Source: Mimachlamys varia (lineage: Eukaryota; Mollusca; Bivalvia; Pectinida; Pectinidae). From it: a DNA stretch of 64,000 nucleotides. Shown in pieces: positions 56,801 to 64,000 of the stretch. Each line of letters starts with the position of its first letter. Position 1 is the stretch's first letter. Made by a program: the position numbers and the translations under genes. The DNA lies in assembly GCA_947623455.1 (NCBI GenBank), contig OX392527.1, positions 13,698,001 through 13,762,000 of the forward strand, in the 5' to 3' direction. The notes beneath the pieces are model-generated. The model saw nothing but the letters and a program-made list of their open reading frames with translations. It searched no databases and had not been told where the DNA came from.

Positions 56801-59228
56801 TAAACACACATATTACATTATGTTCCTATAGTCCCTACAGACCAATATAAACACACATATTACATTATGTTCCCAGTCCCTACAGAACAATATAAACACA
56901 CATATTACATTATGTTCCTAGTCCCTACAGACCGATATAAACACACATATTACATTATGTTCCTAGTCCCTACAGAGCAATATAAACACACATATTACAT
57001 TATGTTTCTATGAGCTATTTCCTACAAGGAATGCTTTCCTATAAATCTCATTGTTTTTACTACTGACCTGGCATTTATTTGAAAATAAGATATAGGAAAT
57101 ATTATGTACTGCCTTGGAAAGAAAAGTTCTAAGGGGTGGGGGGGATGTATTTACAGGTATTTCTTTCCTGCCTGACTGAACATTGAATTTTCATGTGTAT
57201 CATATTTCTGCCTCTAGATCTAATGAACCATATTTTTATTAATTTTAGAGAGATTTCAAAGAGGCCTATGACAAGTTACCTTCATAGCTCGCTTCAGCTC
57301 ATAAGCATCAAATTCCTCCGGTTTCATCATCAGAGCCAGTATCACATCCTCAAATTTACCACCTAGCTCACTCTTCAAATCATGAATAAGATCCTTGGGA
57401 AGAAAACAATTAACATCAACAGTAATCATGATTGCTATGTCATCAACAAATAATACTAGTAAAGCTTCAGAATATATGGCAATAACCTTCATTTAACTTT
57501 CCTTTGAAATGACCTGGGTATTGAGATGAAAGTAATCTCATTCTTACCCAATGTCTATGAAAATATCTGTGTTTTATACGGTAATAAATCATTGGCACAT
57601 TTCACTTACAATTTCACTTAACATTTCTAGAGCTCTAGATAGCTCTCCAAGTTTCATCGGAATCTGTATGTACTTACAGGGATGATATTTTTATGCAGTC
57701 ACCTTGAGAAACAGATGCAATGATATAAGGCCCGTTTGACAGAATTCAGTAAATCTTCATCCAGTAAATGAAATAAATTTTATTCATTTAACAAAAGGCC
57801 TTATGGGCCTGAATTGCTCATCTGGTATAAATATATCATTTGAAATTGGACTAAAATATAGCTACAGGGAAAATATTGATGTCCAATTCAAAAGAATCTA
57901 AGGAATGATTGAAACAAGTAAACACCATATGACCTTGAAAGTCAAACGATGACATCCAGTTGAACAGAGTTTACGGCCTTTCATTGTGGCATTCTTCTGC
58001 CCCAAATTTTAGAAGTTGTTGGAAGATTTCAACATAATTGATTCCTTTGACCTTGTATAAACATCAAACTACTGTCACCAATTTAACACATTTGGTAGCC
58101 CTTCATTCCAGCATGCTACTGACCAAACATCATCATCCTTGGTCTTTTGGCTATAGAGAAGTTGCTTAAATAAAAATGTTCATGCCAGACAGCAGAGGAT
58201 GCCATGCCATGGCTAAAAAGCTCACTTGGCCTTCGGGCACTGGTGAGCTCAAATATTTTTTTTACAAATAACAACCCCAGCAATGATATATTTCCTCTTT
58301 ATCTTGATCACAATTAACACCAGCATTTCTGTGTTGTGTACTCACCCTACCAAAGCAGGTTTTGAACATGACTTTGATCTGCTGTCTTTGCTCATTTGAT
58401 CGGAAAGCCAAAATATCTATGATGGCCTTTTCATCCGTTCCTACAATACAAAATAGATTCCAATGAAAATATTTAACATACCAAACTCCTTCATAACCTT
58501 CTTCTGTAACATAGAACAGTTCAAGTATAAACATACCAAACTCCTTCATTTACAGGGCTCGACACTAACACTAGTCCGTTAGTCCGAGACTAGTAAAAAT
58601 TCTGAAGGACTAGTAAGTATGCTCTGTTTATTAGTCCTGTGGACTAGTTGAGTTTTTCATTTTGTTTTTGTATTCTAATCTATAACTTATACTCAAGAAG
58701 AGAACATTGTACAAAGTTAGCACTCAGGATACACCAAAACTCATATTAGAGCATTTAGATATTATTTTTTACTGGGAAAGACCCTCCCATACATACCCCG
58801 TCCCCCTTCTGGACTAGCCTGCCGGCTTATCGATTCTCGATTTGTTGTTCCTCACATAGTGTTTCAACTGAAGCTGAAACCCACAGGACTACCGGGGTAG
58901 TTACAATACCACAGGACTAGTACCTTAAATATTTTACAAGTCCTTTGGACTCATATATTGAAAAAGTTAATTTCTAAACCTGATTTACAGAGGTTACATA
59001 ATTACATCTATATGGCCTCTCTGGTAACACAGAACAGTTACAAGTATTTTTTAACATATCAAATTCCTTCATTTACAAAGACTAACCTATACTTATATCA
59101 ACATGGCCTCTCTTGGTAACATATAGAACGGTTACAATAAACTTACCAAGTCCCTTCATGGCTTTCCTGAGAATATTGGCATCATTCTCTGCATTGAAAT
59201 TCTTGCATGGCTTCACGGTGCCTTCTGT
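47759..59228 (-). CDS. Annexin (10 coding exons seen, 317 aa; initiator exon not found)
   Basis: Exons in transcript order: 59228-59147, 58440-58346, 57393-57280, 55050-54960, 53933-53854, 52766-52710, 50901-50712, 50399-50341, 49627-49505 and 47821-47759 (954 nt with stop). GT-AG throughout, all phases agree. Annexins are cytosolic proteins that bind acidic phospholipid membranes through calcium. All four annexin repeats are present. Their GxGT-type loops are KGLGTDE (repeat 1), KGLGTDE (repeat 2), KRWGTDE (repeat 3) and KGAGTDD (repeat 4), with matching downstream acidic sites ([28 protein letters not shown]), so calcium binding looks intact. The core length is normal for the family. The sequence most resembles the vertebrate A7/A11 type as I recall it; the variable N-terminal exon(s) should lie above 59230 but could not be identified. 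The introns carry several splice-site minisatellites. Confidence 0.92.
47822..49369. other. Last annexin intron, no recognised repeat
   Basis: AT-rich unique-looking sequence. No exon-like segment is needed, since exons I and J join in phase. Confidence 0.6.
49370..49504 (-). repeat. 35-bp tandem repeat of the annexin exon I donor
   Basis: Donor junctions fall every 35 bp. The real exon end is at 49505 (atcaag|gtatgt on the minus strand), and copies at 49470 (gtttgt), 49435 (gtatgt) and 49400 (gtttgt) have the same upstream exon stretch 'tggaagatttcatcaag' with few changes. The period is not a multiple of 3, so using a decoy donor shifts the frame. Confidence 0.93.
49505..49627 (-). CDS. Annexin exon I
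   Basis: Acceptor cattaacctag, donor atcaag|gtatgt, phase 0 to 0. Encodes [20 protein letters not shown] then [20 protein letters not shown] and K, the bulk of repeat 4. Confidence 0.93.
49820..49975. mobile_element. 156-bp palindromic MITE
   Basis: The ends 'aagactctttcatggcca' and 'ggtcatgaaagagtctt' are inverted repeats, and the whole element folds back ('gtaagatagggaaattcca' against 'tggaatttccctatct'). It is a short relative of the foldback element at 24618-25726. It lies in the annexin intron between exons H and I. Confidence 0.85.
50341..50399 (-). CDS. Annexin exon H
   Basis: Acceptor gttttattgcag, donor atgaag|gtaagt, phase 1 to 0. Encodes [20 protein letters not shown], the end of repeat 3 and start of repeat 4. 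Confidence 0.93.
50712..50901 (-). CDS. Annexin exon G
   Basis: Acceptor ttcgtttcag, donor ctattg|gttagt, phase 0 to 1. Encodes [20 protein letters not shown], then [20 protein letters not shown] and ends LELGMLAI. It is the main part of repeat 3 and the longest exon of the gene. Confidence 0.94.
50965..51110 (-). mobile_element. SINE-like fragment related to 53545-53815
   Basis: Shares with the copy near 53640-53770 the blocks 'gactacctagagagcata', 'caatgcccaacctgtactca' and 'aagtaggctggaac', at reduced identity. Orientation is inferred from the better copy. Confidence 0.45.
51130..51590. repeat. 55-bp minisatellite, about 8 copies
   Basis: The unit is 'gtgacacgagtccaaccctt', 'ctgtcaggtgccaggcatcc' and 'tactactagactatg'. 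It lies in the annexin intron upstream of exon G. I see no similarity to the exon F or G junctions. Confidence 0.92.
51922..52085 (+). mobile_element. TIR-bounded element containing a tRNA-like core
   Basis: 'ctatatgtaac' (51922-51932) and 'gttacatatag' (52075-52085) are perfect inverted repeats. Between them is a tRNA-like stretch with box-A-like 'tagctcgataggttgagcg' and box-B-like 'ggttcgactcc'. The anticodon stem does not pair cleanly, so a functional tRNA gene is not called. Confidence 0.55.
52300..52520 (-). mobile_element. tRNA-derived SINE with duplicated head
   Basis: Read on the minus strand, it starts with a tRNA-like 'ggtggccaagagattaaggt' head, then a second head 'ggtggccaagtggttaaagt'. 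The body follows ('ggcaattgcaaggtactggc' and 'tctcgagaactccagtttcc'), matching the SINE at 2716-2909. The 3' limit is uncertain. Confidence 0.65.
52710..52766 (-). CDS. Annexin exon F
   Basis: Acceptor atatttgtag, donor gcacag|gtaaac, phase 0 to 0. Encodes [19 protein letters not shown], the linker into repeat 3. Confidence 0.92.
52887..53146. repeat. 30-bp minisatellite, about 9 copies
   Basis: The unit is 'taagtgtctccttatctacg' then 'ggcgatacag', nearly identical between copies. It is about 120 bp upstream (in gene sense) of annexin exon F. No exon similarity was detected. Confidence 0.95.
53373..53406 (-). other. G-quadruplex-prone G-run tract (annexin sense strand)
   Basis: The plus strand is a run of C tracts. 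On the minus strand, which is the annexin pre-mRNA sense, it reads GGGG-TAA-GGGGG-C-GGGGGG-A-GGGGGGGGGG, four G-runs with 1-3 nt loops. It lies in the intron between exons E and F. Confidence 0.7.
53545..53815 (-). mobile_element. SINE-like dispersed repeat
   Basis: On the minus strand its 3' end reads 'taaatcggtatataagaatt' followed by 'attgttatt', a tail typical of short retroposons. The body has 'ctccccagggagttgagaac'. A fragment of the same family lies at 50965-51110. Confidence 0.5.
53854..53933 (-). CDS. Annexin exon E
   Basis: Acceptor ttctgtgtttcag, donor tcagca|gtaagt, phase 1 to 0. Encodes [20 protein letters not shown] then LMISMSA, the end of repeat 2 with its GDTSG calcium-site segment. 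Confidence 0.93.
53934..54160 (-). repeat. 74-bp tandem repeat of the annexin exon E acceptor and exon start
   Basis: Acceptor junctions (gtgtttcag|tgtata) occur at 53934 (real), 54008 and 54082, exactly 74 bp apart, with a degraded one near 54155. Each unit holds about 35 bp of exon-like sequence (tgtatacgagtctgtcggag, aaggacattgaagg) and about 39 bp of intron. Read in frame from a decoy acceptor, it gives a 14-residue exon-like peptide and then TAA. Confidence 0.93.
54960..55050 (-). CDS. Annexin exon D
   Basis: Acceptor atatttgtag, donor aaacaa|gtgagt, phase 0 to 1. Encodes [20 protein letters not shown] then [10 protein letters not shown], the core of repeat 2 with the GLGTDE calcium loop. 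Confidence 0.94.
55051..57004 (-). repeat. 45-bp minisatellite, about 43 copies, built from the exon D acceptor
   Basis: On the gene-sense strand a unit is 'cataatgtaatatgtgtgtt', 'tatattggtctgtag' and 'ggactaggaa'. The tctgtag|ggactaggaaca junction copies the real exon D acceptor and its first 12 exon bases. The unit beside the exon is 41 bp, lacking the 'ggtc' part; the rest are 45 bp except two copies with an 8-bp deletion. A decoy acceptor would read GLGT and then a TAA stop. Longer-range duplications are visible, e.g. 55260-55480 against 55490-55700. Confidence 0.96.
57280..57393 (-). CDS. Annexin exon C
   Basis: Acceptor ttttcttcccaag, donor atgaag|gtaact, phase 0 to 0. Encodes [20 protein letters not shown] then [18 protein letters not shown], the end of repeat 1 and start of repeat 2. 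Confidence 0.94.
57790..58255. mobile_element. Dispersed element with inverted ends
   Basis: The left end contains 'ggccttatgggcctgaattgc' in part and 'ctcatctggt'. The right end has 'ggccttcgggcactggtgagc'. The ends are imperfect inverted repeats, like those of the element at 59510-60530. The interior has no coding capacity. Confidence 0.5.
58346..58440 (-). CDS. Annexin exon B
   Basis: Acceptor ttgtattgtag, donor ggtagg|gtgagt, phase 1 to 0. Encodes (G)[19 protein letters not shown] then [12 protein letters not shown], the core of repeat 1. Confidence 0.93.
58465..58555 (-). repeat. Decayed copies of the exon A donor, beside exon B
   Basis: On the minus strand 'aatgaaggagtttggtatgt' (58549-58531) and 'atgaaggagtttggtatgtt' (58493-58476) resemble the exon A end 'atgaagggacttg|gtaagt'. 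Together with a copy near 59054-59072 they suggest an old tandem repeat of the exon A donor, later split by inserted DNA. Confidence 0.6.
58560..58975. repeat. Possible inserted element rich in 'actagtcc' motifs
   Basis: Contains repeated 'actagtccg', 'gactagtaa' and 'ggactagt' motifs in both orientations (58575-58640 and 58890-58925) and separates two clusters of exon A donor copies. Identity unknown; no coding content. Confidence 0.4.
59147..59228 (-). CDS. Annexin exon A (first recognised coding exon)
   Basis: Acceptor ttgtacttacag, donor gacttg|gtaagt, starting in phase 0 and ending in phase 1. Encodes [20 protein letters not shown] then RKAMKGL, leading into repeat 1. It has no suitable in-frame start before the annexin core, so an upstream exon is required. 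Confidence 0.9.
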
Positions 59229-59446
59229 CTGTAAGTACAACATATACAGCATGGTCAGTGGTTTTTTTTATCAAAAACATTATTCAATAATTATCATTTT
59301 ACTTAAAGTTCACTTGTTACCCATTTTTAAATTTAATGGGGTTACAAGTGTGAAAAGTGATTTTAATTGTTGTATATTTTTCACTAAATGTGTGCCAACT
59401 TAATGAGACGCACCTGACACACTGTCTACATTTTACAGTGAGGATA

Positions 59447-59509
59447 TATAATGTAAAAACCTGAAACACATGTACATTTGTAAGGGAGGATATTGTAACA
59501 ACTTGACAC
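59447..59509. repeat. Left fragment of the 42-bp minisatellite
   Basis: 'cacatgtacatttgtaaggg' followed by 'aggatattgtaacaacttga' and 'cacaag' is one to one and a half units of the array that resumes at 60531. The element at 59510-60530 lies between them. Confidence 0.85.
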
Positions 59510-60530
59510 AAGAGGCCCAGAGGGCCTGTATCACTCACCTGGATACAATGGTATCTAGGTAATCATGATAAAATATTTTCTTTTTGGCTCGCCCCTCAGC
59601 CCCCTCGGGGGTCAGTCCCACCATTAGTACAATTTTAAATCTTGAGCACCTAGGGATGCTTCCTGCCAAATAAGGCTCATTTCCAATCAATGGTTATGGA
59701 GAAGAAGTCGCTTAAACCAATATAGCTAAATAACGGTTTTTGGCCCAGCCCTTCAGCCCCCTAGGGGGTCAGTCCCACCATGAGTACAATTTTGAATCCT
59801 GAGCACCTAGGGATAGTTCCTACTAAATAAGGTTGATTTCCATTCAGTGGTTATGGAGAAGAAGTCGCTTAAACCAATATAGCTAAATAACGGTTTTTGG
59901 CCCCGCCCCTCAGCCCCCTAGGGGGGTCAGTCCCACCATGAGTACAATTTGGAATCCTGAGCACCTAGGAATAGTTCCTACCAAATAAGGTTGATTTCCA
60001 TTCAGTGGTTATGGAGAAGAAGTCGCTTAAACCAATATAGCTAAATTACGGTTTTTGGCCCCGCACCTCAGCCCCATAGGGGGTCAGTCCCACCATGAGT
60101 ACAATTTGGAATCCTGAGCAACTAGGGTAGCTTCCTGCCAAATAAGGCTCATTTCCAATCAGTGGTTATTGAGAAGAAGTCGACTTAATCAATATAACTA
60201 AATAACCCTTTTTGGCCCCACCCCTCAGCCCCCTAGGGGATCAGTCCCACCATTAATACAATTTTGAATCCTGGGCACCTAAGGATGCTTCCTGCCAAAT
60301 AAGGTTGATTACCAATCAGTGGTTATGAAGAAGAAGTCGCTAATATCAATATAGCTAAATAATTGTTTATGGCCCCCACCCCTCAGCCCCCTAGGGGGTC
60401 AGTCCCACCATGAGTACAATTTTGAATCCTGGGCACCCAGGGATACTTTCTGCCAAATAAGGCTGATTTCCAATCAGTGGTTATGGAGAAGAAGTCGCTT
60501 AAACCGATACATTCGGACCAGGTGAGCTAA
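59510..60530. mobile_element. 1-kb element carrying six 157-bp tandem units, inserted in a minisatellite
   Basis: Starts 'aggcccagagggcctgtatc' and ends 'ggaccaggtgagctaa'; the 'tcacctgg'/'ccaggtga' ends are inverted. Inside, 'gtcagtcccacca' recurs at 59611, 59769, 59926, 60083, 60240 and 60398, giving a 157-158-bp period. The units share 'tggttatggagaagaagtcg'. I recognise similar sequences as common in bivalve genomes. Confidence 0.75.
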
Positions 60531-61690
60531 CAAGTGTACATTTGTAGGGGGGAGGGGGGAATTGTAACAACCTGCACACTTTTACATTTGTAGGGGGAGG
60601 ATATTGTAACAACCTGACTCAAATGTACATTTGTAGGGGAGGATATTGTAACAACCTGACACATATGTACATTTGTAGGGGAGGATATTGTAACAACCTG
60701 ACACACATGTACATTTGTAGGGAAGGATATTGTAACAACCTGACACACATGTACATTTGTAGGGGGAGGATATTGTAACAACCTGACACACATGTACATT
60801 TGTAGGGGAGGATATTGAAACAACCTGACACACATGTACATTTGTAGGGGAGGATATTGTAACAACCTGCACACTTTTACATTTGTAGGGGGAGGATATT
60901 GTAACAACCTGACTCACATGTACATTTGTAGGGGAGGATATTGTAACAACCTGACACATATGTACATTTGTAGGGGAGGATATTGTAACAACCTGACACA
61001 CATGTACATTTGTAGGGGAGGATATTGTAACAACCTGACACACATGTACATTTGTAGGGGGAGGATATTGTAACAACCTGACACACATGTACATTTGTAG
61101 GGGAGGATATTGTAACAACCTGACTCACATGTACATTTGTAGGGGAGGATATTGTAACAACCTGACACATATGTACATTTGTAGGGGAGGATATTGTAAC
61201 AACCTGACACACATGTACATTTGTAGGGGGAGGATATTGTAACAACCTGACACACATGTACATTTGTAGGGAGAGGATATTGTAACAACCTGACACACAT
61301 GTACATTTGTAGGGGATGATATTGTAACAACCTGACACACATGTACATTTGTAGGGGAGGATATTGTAACAACCTGACACACATGTACATTTGTAGGGGG
61401 AGGATATTGTAACAACCTGACACACATGTATATTTGTAGGGAAGGATATTGTTACAACCTGACACACATGTACATTTGTAGGGGGAGGATATTGTAACAA
61501 CCTGACACACATGTACATTTGTAGGGGAGGATATTGTAACAACCTGACACACATGTACATTTGTAGGGGAGGATATTGTAACAACCTGACACACATGTAC
61601 ATTTGTAGGGGGAGGATATTGTAACAACCTGACACACATGTATATTTGTAGGGGAGGATATTGTAACAACCTGACACAGTCATATACATT
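60531..61690. repeat. 42-43 bp minisatellite, about 27 copies
   Basis: The unit is 'tgtacatttgtaggggagga' then 'tattgtaacaacctgacaca' and 'ca', with variation in the G-run length (hence 42 or 43 bp). All long frames across this stretch are repeat artefacts. No exon junction similarity was recognised; it lies upstream of annexin exon A. Confidence 0.95.
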
Positions 61691-62915
61691 TGTAGTGGGA
61701 TAAGACTGAAGCATTAGTTATAATTGTTCAGAAGAATTCCACGTAGAGCTAGTTTTTGACTTGGAGTTTTCTCCCTTTTATTTAGAAGAATATTATTCCT
61801 AAAAGCAGTTTTTTTTGCTTTAAACAGTTTAAGTTCCCATGTTCAGTTTTTTATAGTTTTTGTTGCCCACAAAAAGTATAAATCTTCTGTACTGTGCAAA
61901 TTATACTAGTTATTCCTGAATAGCACCATTGATACTGTAAGTGTAGACTTTGTGCTGTCAAGGTCCCGAGTTTGATCCCTGCTGTTTTGCTTCCTATATG
62001 ATCATTATATATATAATTCTTGAGCAAGTTTATAAAGCCTTATTTGCATGTTAAAGTGCAAATGAAGAAACAAGCTGATAAATCTACTGTGTGAAGCTCA
62101 TAAGCTAAATTTAACTTATATAGGCCGATTATTAGCATTTACTGTACACTAAACAGGAAAGGACTTAGTCTAGCACTTAGCAATCTAACACTTCAGTAGG
62201 AAAAGGAATCACTTCACACACAGATTGTTAGCAAACTTACATTACATGCAGGGGAAGGAAGCTTATAAGAACTTCCTTTCCCTCAGGTAGAAAATTCATT
62301 AGCTTTGAAATATGTTATATCTTTACTCTCAGTTTGACAAAGTGATCTTGAAATGCTGTGACACATTTGATATGCTCATTATTTGTGTAGCAGTTAACGC
62401 TCGATATCAAATCTTATCTGTCTATGGAAGGCCTCTGTGTGACAATGTAAGATAGCTGGAGATATTAACATGGCGTGTTACTTATGTATAAGGTGTTCCT
62501 CAGAGTCCAATCCTTTACATTATACACTCAATAAGCCACTGATTCATACTGGCCACTTCCTTTATACATACTGGCCACATCTTCCATCATCTCAAGTGCC
62601 CACATGGTGCTGGTAAGTGACCAACAGGTTTACTGGCTCAGTACAAGTATGATACATCCTCTGTTAAATGGTACTTTAAAATGTTTACACCTAGATATTG
62701 ATAGGAACAATATAGGGTGAATCAGCACCCTCACGGCTGATACAAGTTGTAACTACTCAATGCTTTCCTGTATGCTGACATATGACTGATACAAATTCTA
62801 ACATAAACTACTCAATGCTTTCCTGTATGCTGACAACTTATCAGTTCTTGTCTATAAGCTTCTAATGGTCACAAGTAATTATATAAATGCAAAGTTTACT
62901 TCAAATTTTCAATAT
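61691..62915. other. Upstream flank or first intron of annexin; nothing identified
   Basis: The missing annexin start exon could be here, but no convincing ATG exon with a donor was found. A tRNA-like 'ggtcccgagtttgatccctg' block at 61962-61981 may be a SINE remnant. A roughly 50-bp segment ('ctactcaatgctttcctgta') is duplicated at 62753-62830. Confidence 0.45.
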
Positions 62916-62919
62916 TTAG

Positions 62920-63100
62920 AAGAACAAGAGATCCCAGAGGGATCTTGGCGCCCACCATCAAATGATCTAAGTTTGTTTTTTGAAAGATGGTTCTTTTCTC
63001 TTCTATCGATTGTCTCTTAGGTGTTGATTAAGTGTGAGCAGAGACTCTGGTGGGACACAGATGCATTTTTTTGGGTTTTTTTGTGAATTACATTGTCATT
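62920..63100. repeat. Start of a dispersed repeat ('agatcccagagggatcttgg')
   Basis: The block 'acaagagatcccagagggat' followed by 'cttggcgcccacc' at 62924-62957 is one I recognise as common in bivalve genomes. It leads into the 155-bp array. Confidence 0.55.
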
Positions 63101-64000
63101 TCCTTATTCTTAGCATAGCTAGGCACCAGGAGGAACCTACATATGAAATTTGTGAAAGTTCCCTTCAGTATATTCTCAGAAATAGGGATAACAAACTTCA
63201 ATTGTCAAAATCCAAGATGGCTGCCTGTCGGCCATGTTGTTTTCCGATCTGTCTAAAAATGGAATATGCACAACTAGGGACCAAGGTGAACCAACAAATG
63301 AAATTTGAGAAAGATACCTTCAGTACTTTCTTAGAAATAGCGATAACAAACTTCAATTGTCAAAATCCAAGATGGCTGCCTGTCGGCCATATTGTTTTCT
63401 GATCTGTCCCAAAATGGAATATACACAACTAGGGACCAAGGTGAACCAACACATGAAATTTGAGAAAGATACCTTCAGTAATTTCTGAGAAATAGCCATA
63501 ACGAACTTCAATTGTCAAAATCCGTGATGGCTGCCTGTCGGCCATGTTGTTTTTGGATTGGTCCCAAAATGCAATATGCATAACCACACACCAAGGGGAA
63601 CCTACACATGAAATTTGAGAAAGATCCATTCAGTACATTCTCAGAAATAGCGATAACAAAGTTCAACTGTCAAAATCCAAGATGGCTGCCTGTCGGCCAT
63701 GTTGTTTTCGGATTGGTCCCAAAATGCAATATGCATAACTAAGCACCAAGGGGAACCTACACATGAAATTTGAGAAAGATCCATTCAGTACATTCTCAGA
63801 AATAGGGATAACAAAGTTCAAATGTCAAAATCCAAGATGGCTGCCTGTCGGCCATCTTGAATTCAGATCGGTCCCAAAATGGAATATGCACAACTAGGGA
63901 CCAAGGTGAACGAACACATGAAATTTGAGAAAGATCCATTCAGTACATTCTCAGAAATAGGGATAACAAAGTTCAAATGTCAAAATCCAAGATGGCTGCC
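63101..64000. repeat. 155-bp tandem array, continues past window end
   Basis: The block '(c)caagatggctgcctgtcgg' recurs at 63212, 63367, 63522, 63677, 63832 and 63987, exactly 155 bp apart. Units share 'acacatgaaatttgagaaag' and 'cagaaatagggataacaaa'. The open frames in it are not genes. Confidence 0.95.

Noticed and set aside
60527..61714. Minus-strand frames of 100-270 codons (TNVHVCQVVTISS repeats)
   Set aside because: Alternate-frame translations of the 42-43 bp minisatellite.
61691..62915. Annexin initiator exon
   Set aside because: Scanned the minus strand for a short ATG exon with a donor in the right phase; candidates such as the ATG near 62248 run straight into a stop.

Overview
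This is AT-rich animal nuclear DNA, most probably from a bivalve mollusc; the scallop group is only a guess. The evidence is phase-consistent GT-AG introns, tRNA-derived SINEs of a type I recognise from bivalves (2716-2909 and 52300-52520), foldback and TIR elements, and a membrane-protein C-terminus of a kind I associate with bivalve and other lophotrochozoan proteins. There is no bacterial-style gene organisation. Most long open frames here are stop-free translations of tandem repeats, not genes.

Three spliced genes can be reconstructed. (1) A cadherin-like single-pass membrane protein, + strand, 12435-19651, 11 coding exons, 543 aa. (2) A secretory-pathway, single-pass membrane protein with a divergent WSC-like segment and a Thr-rich stalk, + strand, 24185-44586, 12 coding exons, 638 aa, holding an 11.55-kb minisatellite in one intron. 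(3) An annexin, - strand, 59228 down to 47759, 10 coding exons, 317 aa: all four annexin repeats but not the initiator exon. The genes are not obviously related in function. Annexin is cytosolic and membrane-binding; the other two face the cell exterior.

Layout: 1-12.4 kb is intergenic with minisatellites, a SINE, a TIR element and copies of a dispersed repeat. 12.4-19.7 kb is the cadherin-like gene. 19.7-24.2 kb is intergenic with a 40-bp minisatellite and a 115-bp palindrome. 24.2-44.6 kb is the WSC-like gene. 44.6-47.8 kb is featureless AT-rich spacer. 47.8-59.2 kb is the annexin gene. 59.2-64 kb holds more arrays (157-bp, 42-bp and 155-bp units).

The most striking observation is shared by all three genes. 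Tandem repeats sit directly on exon/intron junctions, and their repeat unit is the junction itself: a few exon bases, the splice site and some flanking intron. Five cases are clear: cadherin exon 5 donor (36 bp x 65), cadherin exon 7 acceptor (67 bp x 4), WSC-like gene exon 7 acceptor (42 bp x 275), annexin exon D acceptor (45 bp x about 43) and annexin exon E acceptor (74 bp x 2-3). Annexin exon I donor (35 bp x 3) is also clean. Three more are decayed: cadherin exon 8 acceptor, WSC-like gene exon 2 donor and annexin exon A donor. Real exons therefore lie beside up to hundreds of decoy splice sites. In the acceptor arrays a decoy leads to an in-frame stop; in the cadherin donor array every decoy stays in frame and would add multiples of 12 residues. 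I know of no named phenomenon matching this. All exon calls were made by eye from splice consensus, reading phase and family motifs; no transcript data were available.
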